A stretch of DNA of 64,000 nucleotides, taken from NCBI RefSeq assembly GCF_004364865.1, contig NZ_SOAU01000001.1, positions 2,884,001 through 2,948,000 on the forward strand, read 5' to 3'. The stretch comes from Ilumatobacter fluminis (GTDB lineage Bacteria > Actinomycetota > Acidimicrobiia > Acidimicrobiales > Ilumatobacteraceae). The translations under genes were made by a program, and so were the position numbers. Positions 60,544-64,000 of the stretch are shown one piece after another (position 1 is the first letter of the stretch; each line of letters starts with the position of its first letter). The notes under the pieces are model-generated. The model made no database searches, was not told the DNA's origin, and saw only the letters and a program-made list of their open reading frames with translations.

Positions 60544-61311
60544 ATGTCGAACACCACCATTCCCACCATCGATGGCACCGGTGCCACCGGCTCGGCGCAG
60601 GTCGAACCGGCCGGCCACGGTGCGCCGGGGATCGCCCGACTCACCGGTCTGGCCTATCTGGGCATCATTGCGACCGGCATCTTCGCCGAGTTCGTCGTGC
60701 GAGGATCACTCGTCGTCGACGACGATCCCATGGCCACCGCCACCGAGATCGCCGCGAACCCCGCACTCTTCCGGGCCGGCATCGGCGCCGACATCGCGAT
60801 GGTCGCCTTCGACGCCATGGTGGCGTTCGGCTTGTTCCGACTCCTCCGCCACGTCGACCGCAAGCTCGCCATCACAGCCACCGTCTGGCGCCTCCTGCAG
60901 GGCGCCGTCATCGCCGTCAACCTGCTGTTCCTGGTGAGCGCGCTCGGCCACGCCACCGATGCGGTCACCGCCGACGGAACGGTGCTCCCGGAGCCGGCCC
61001 GGAGCGCGCTCGACGCCATCGAACGCCACGCCGTCGGGTACGACATCGGTCTGATCGCGTTCGCCCTGAGCTGCTTCGCGGTCGCACGCCTGCTCCAGAT
61101 CTCCCGCCTGACGCCCCGCTGGATCGCGCTCGGCATGTACGCCACCGGCGCCGTATACCTCACGGGCTCCTTCGCCGCCGTGTTCGCTCCCGACCTGCTC
61201 GCCGTCATCGATCCGTTCTACGGGATCGCCCTCGTCGTCGAGTTCGGCTTCGCCATCTGCCTGCTCCGCGGGCTCCGACCCCGGACCGCCGGCTCGGGCC
61301 GCCCCGAGTGA
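60544..61311 (+). CDS. DUF4386 membrane protein
   Basis: 255 aa with about six hydrophobic segments: RLTGLAYLGIIATGIFAEFV, RAGIGADIAMVAFDAMVAFG, LLQGAVIAVNLLFLVSALGH, YDIGLIAFALSCFAVARLLQ, WIALGMYATGAVYLTGSFAA and YGIALVVEFGFAICLLRGL. RHVDRKLAITATVWRLLQ is typical. Start ATG 60544 behind AGGAGG. Function unknown. 51 bp upstream of the quinone-oxidoreductase-like gene. Confidence 0.82.
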   Translation: MSNTTIPTIDGTGATGSAQVEPAGHGAPGIARLTGLAYLGIIATGIFAEFVVRGSLVVDDDPMATATEIAANPALFRAGIGADIAMVAFDAMVAFGLFRLLRHVDRKLAITATVWRLLQGAVIAVNLLFLVSALGHATDAVTADGTVLPEPARSALDAIERHAVGYDIGLIAFALSCFAVARLLQISRLTPRWIALGMYATGAVYLTGSFAAVFAPDLLAVIDPFYGIALVVEFGFAICLLRGLRPRTAGSGRPE

Positions 61312-61362
61312 CACGACCGGACACCCACACGCACACACAACCCACACGAACAGGAGCGCACC

Positions 61363-62442
61363 ATGTCCGCACCGAACGCACCCACCGCCACGACCACCAA
61401 CTCCGCCACGATCGAGCTCGACGTCTCGCCCCGACCGGACCGGATGCGGGCGATCGTCCAGCGACGCTACGGCGGCGCCGACCAGCTCGTCCTCGACGAG
61501 ACCGATCGGCCCACGGTCGGCGACCATGATGTGTTGATCCGGGTCGTCGCCGCCGGCGTCGACCGTGGGGTCGGCCACCTCATGACCGGCCGGCCGTATC
61601 CGACCCGGCTCGGGTTCGGCCTCCGACGTCCTCGCAACCCGATCCCGGGCCTCGACGTGTCCGGCGTGGTCGAAGCGGTCGGGCGCGGTGTCACCCGCTT
61701 CGTCGAGGGCGACCGTGTCTTCGGCGTCGCACGTGGCTCGTTCGCCGAGTACGCGATCGCCGCGGAAGGCAAGCTGGCCGCAGCGCCACACGGTCTCGAC
61801 CCCGTCGCCGCCGGTGTGCTGGCCGTCACCGGGTCGACCGCACTCCAGGCGATCGAGGACCACGGTCGGGTCACGGCCGGTCAACACGTCCTGGTGCTCG
61901 GAGCATCCGGTGGTGTCGGGACATACGCCGTCCAGATCGCTCGAGCGGTCGGAGCGCTGGTGACCGGCACGGCGTCGACCGACAAGCTCGATCTCGTCCG
62001 GGCACTCGGCGTCGAGTCGACGATCGATCACCGGGTGGACGACCCGCTGTCGGGCGACGTCCGGTACGACGTCATCGTCGATACCGGTGGGAACCGGCGC
62101 CTGCGCGATCTGCGACGAGCACTCGCCCCGGACGGCACCCTCGTGATCGTCGGCGGCGAGGGCGGCGGCCGCTGGTTCGGCGGCCTCGACCGCCAGCTGC
62201 GTGCCGTCGCCTGGTCGTCGGTCTCCACCCAGCGCATGACCACGTTCGTCGCGTCCGAGGACGCCGACCACCTCGAGCGGCTCGTCGACCTCGTCGAAGC
62301 GGGCGCGGTCGCACCGGTCGTCGACCGGCGGTTCCCGCTGCACCGGGCCGCCGACGCCATGCGTTACCTCGAATCGGGAGCAGCTCGCGGCAAGGTCGCA
62401 CTGACCGTCGCCGACGCCGATCCGGTCGTCGGCGAGCGCTGA
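61363..62442 (+). CDS. Zinc-independent quinone oxidoreductase/MDR-family dehydrogenase
   Basis: 359 aa. GroES-like N-terminal half (RAIVQRRYGGADQLVLDETD, GDHDVLIRVVAAGVDRGVGH, GLDVSGVVEAVGRGVTRFVE) and a Rossmann half with VLVLGASGGVGTYAVQIARA, GVESTIDHRVDD and RYDVIVDTGG. There are no clear zinc ligands, so an NADPH:quinone or enone reductase is most likely. RBS AGGAG before ATG 61363. Downstream of the DUF4386 gene in the AraC-associated operon. Confidence 0.85.
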   Translation: MSAPNAPTATTTNSATIELDVSPRPDRMRAIVQRRYGGADQLVLDETDRPTVGDHDVLIRVVAAGVDRGVGHLMTGRPYPTRLGFGLRRPRNPIPGLDVSGVVEAVGRGVTRFVEGDRVFGVARGSFAEYAIAAEGKLAAAPHGLDPVAAGVLAVTGSTALQAIEDHGRVTAGQHVLVLGASGGVGTYAVQIARAVGALVTGTASTDKLDLVRALGVESTIDHRVDDPLSGDVRYDVIVDTGGNRRLRDLRRALAPDGTLVIVGGEGGGRWFGGLDRQLRAVAWSSVSTQRMTTFVASEDADHLERLVDLVEAGAVAPVVDRRFPLHRAADAMRYLESGAARGKVALTVADADPVVGER

Positions 62443-62519
62443 TCCCCGGGGCCGAGTCGTGGGCCGATCGCCGTTCGAGCGGTCGGTGCTGCGGCTTGGC
62501 CCCGTCCGCGTGGATCGGC

Positions 62520-64000
62520 TTGACTGAAGACGTGGGCCAGACGACCGAACCGCTGCAACCAGGGGCCGATTTCCCGAGTGCCGACCGCGACGACTGGCTC
62601 GCCGGCGTCCGCAAAGTCCTCACCCGCAATCGCCCCGACGCGACCGACGACGAGGTCGCTTCGCTCTTCGCGAAGCAGCTCGTCACCCACACCGAGGACG
62701 GCTTCGATCTGCAGCCGTTGTACACCGCCGACGATGCGCCGACCGGTCGACCCGACCCCGGCGAGTTCCCGTTCGTTCGAGGCACGCACCGCGAGCCGCG
62801 TGACTGGGAGATCCGCCAGCGCGTGTGGCCGACGGTCGACGGCTCCGACGCCATCACCGAACTCGAGCAGGGCGCCACCGGCGTCCTGGTCGAGGTCCCC
62901 GGCGACGTGACCTCCGATCAGCTCGAACGCGTCCTCGACGGCGTCCTGCTCGATCTCGCACCGGTGTCACTGTCCACGCCTGCCGACTCGGCCGGCGTCG
63001 GAGCCGCCCGGGCGCTCATGACGGTGTGGGACGCACGCTCGATCGGCCCAACCGTTCGCCGTGGCTCGCTCGGCGTCGATCCGATCGGAGCGTGGGCTCG
63101 CTCCGGTGGCGGCACCGAGATCGACATCGCTCCGGTCGCCGACATGGTGAACGAACTCGCCGAGAGCGCACCCGAGGCTCGTGCCCTCGTCGCCGACGGC
63201 ACGGTCTGGCACGACGCCGGTGCCTCCGACGGTCAAGAACTCGCCTGGACGATCGCCGCAGCCGTCGACACGGTGCGCCGCCTCGCCGATGCGGGCGTCG
63301 AGACCCGGCGCGCCTTCGCCTCGATCGAGTTCCGCTTCGCTGCGACCGCCGACCAGTTCGCCACGATCTGCAAGCTGCGAGCGGCACGCTCGCTGTGGTC
63401 GCGCATCGGCGAACTGTCGGGCCTCTCGCCCGAGCAGTGTGCGATGCGCATCCACGCCGACGCCTCACGTCCGATGCTCACCCGCTACGACCCGTGGGTG
63501 AACACCCTTCGGTCGACCGTCGCGTGTTTCGCCGCCGCGTTGGGCGACGCCGACGCGATCACGCTGACGCCGCACGATGTGCTCATCGAGCAGGGCGGCT
63601 CGTCGCTCGGCCGACGGATCGCACGCAACACCCAGTCGGTCCTGCTGCTCGAATCGAACCTCGCCCGGGTCACCGACATCGCCGGCGGCTCGTGGTACGT
63701 CGAGCGTCGCACCGATCAGCTCGCCGACGTCGCCTGGAACGAACTCCAGCGCGTCGATGGAGCCGGCGGACTCGTTGCCGCGGTCGAGAGCGGTTCGATC
63801 CACGAGGCGATCGCCGACGTGTCGTCGGAGCGATCTCGTGCGGTCGCCACGCGCAAGCGCCCGCTCACCGGACTCACCGAGTTCCCGAACATCGCCGAGA
63901 CACCACCGCCACCCTCGACGATCTCGCCGGACGCCGACGGCGGTGGGTCCTTCGAGCCGTTCACCCTGCATCGGTTGAGCGACGAGTTCGAACAGTTGCG
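62520..64000 (+). CDS. mutA: Methylmalonyl-CoA mutase small (beta) subunit, cut by the window end
   Basis: Partner chain of the B12-dependent mutase that interconverts methylmalonyl-CoA and succinyl-CoA. The visible 493 residues have EPRDWEIRQRVWPT, RAARSLWSRIGELSGL, HADASRPMLTRYDPWVNTLR, STVACFAAALGDADAITLTP and SVLLLESNLARVTDIAGGSW. These match the small subunit, whose barrel lacks full active-site residues. The B12-binding C-terminal part is outside the window. I prefer a TTG start at 62520 (MTEDVGQ...), which gives the usual M-T-E opening; the GTG at 62532 is the alternative. Partial gene, no stop codon seen. Confidence 0.87.
   Translation, partial: MTEDVGQTTEPLQPGADFPSADRDDWLAGVRKVLTRNRPDATDDEVASLFAKQLVTHTEDGFDLQPLYTADDAPTGRPDPGEFPFVRGTHREPRDWEIRQRVWPTVDGSDAITELEQGATGVLVEVPGDVTSDQLERVLDGVLLDLAPVSLSTPADSAGVGAARALMTVWDARSIGPTVRRGSLGVDPIGAWARSGGGTEIDIAPVADMVNELAESAPEARALVADGTVWHDAGASDGQELAWTIAAAVDTVRRLADAGVETRRAFASIEFRFAATADQFATICKLRAARSLWSRIGELSGLSPEQCAMRIHADASRPMLTRYDPWVNTLRSTVACFAAALGDADAITLTPHDVLIEQGGSSLGRRIARNTQSVLLLESNLARVTDIAGGSWYVERRTDQLADVAWNELQRVDGAGGLVAAVESGSIHEAIADVSSERSRAVATRKRPLTGLTEFPNIAETPPPPSTISPDADGGGSFEPFTLHRLSDEFEQL

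Overview
The window is 64 kb of uniformly GC-rich DNA (about 70% by eye) with the codon use of a high-GC actinobacterium. The mec-cysM cysteine pair, a CmtR/CtpG metal module, a DUF222/HNH protein, an MT0933-type small protein, an Acidimicrobiia-style cell-surface domain and an unlinked tmRNA with an ALAA-like tag ending point to Actinomycetota. Acidimicrobiia such as Ilumatobacter relatives are my best guess; this is inference from protein style, without any database search.

Layout. 1-4.4 kb: rdgB (cut by the window edge), rph, murI and an N-terminal-GNAT acyl-CoA-synthetase-like acetyltransferase. 4.4-9.2 kb: a long palindrome, then pyruvate:ferredoxin oxidoreductase overlapping a dihydroorotate-dehydrogenase-like protein. 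9.2-16.9 kb: a CtpE-like P-type ATPase, cysM and mec (no cysO between them), smpB, a YpeA-type acetyltransferase, a membrane-anchored tandem-repeat protein and an aldehyde dehydrogenase. 16.9-19.2 kb: an accessory patch of 33-bp palindromic repeats, one copy split by a 968-bp IS5-type element with a TTA target duplication, next to an AbiEi/DUF559 endonuclease-like gene. 19.2-32 kb: FAH-family hydrolase, glyoxalase-like protein, GNAT, MFS exporter, a pair of overlapping genes resembling WXG100-type secretion partners, a surface protein, an MT0933-like protein, a two-TM protein, GH92 mannosidase plus GT4 glycosyltransferase, and a PhzS-like monooxygenase with a DUF3237 protein. 32.1-33.5 kb: ssrA (tmRNA) followed by a Doc toxin/ribbon-helix-helix antitoxin with a palindromic operator.

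33.6-45.2 kb: an LLM-type flavin enzyme; then a LuxR/MalT-type regulator flanked on both sides by near-identical 33-bp sites, each facing a different operon (small protein-NmrA-DUF1772 to the left, SnoaL-flavodoxin to the right); a DUF222/HNH protein, a Gfo/Idh/MocA oxidoreductase and a large Tat-lipoprotein. 45.3-53.5 kb: CmtR-CtpG metal efflux and a complete, fully overlapping mrpABCDEFG Na+/H+ antiporter operon. 53.5-55.6 kb: an AT-rich control region with a perfect inverted repeat lies between mrpA and a divergent operon of 2-phosphoglycerate kinase, HAD hydrolase and a winged-helix regulator. 55.6-64 kb: FAD oxidoreductase, DUF2071 protein, small membrane protein, DUF2855 protein, an AraC regulator divergent from a DUF4386/quinone-oxidoreductase pair, and methylmalonyl-CoA mutase small subunit running off the end.

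The most interesting candidates for undescribed biology are (i) the Mrp / 2-phosphoglycerate-kinase divergon with its shared operator and built-in regulator, (ii) the LuxR regulator with mirrored sites driving two redox operons, (iii) the overlapping WXG-like pair at 22.5-24.2 kb, and (iv) the palindromic-repeat patch around the DUF559 gene.
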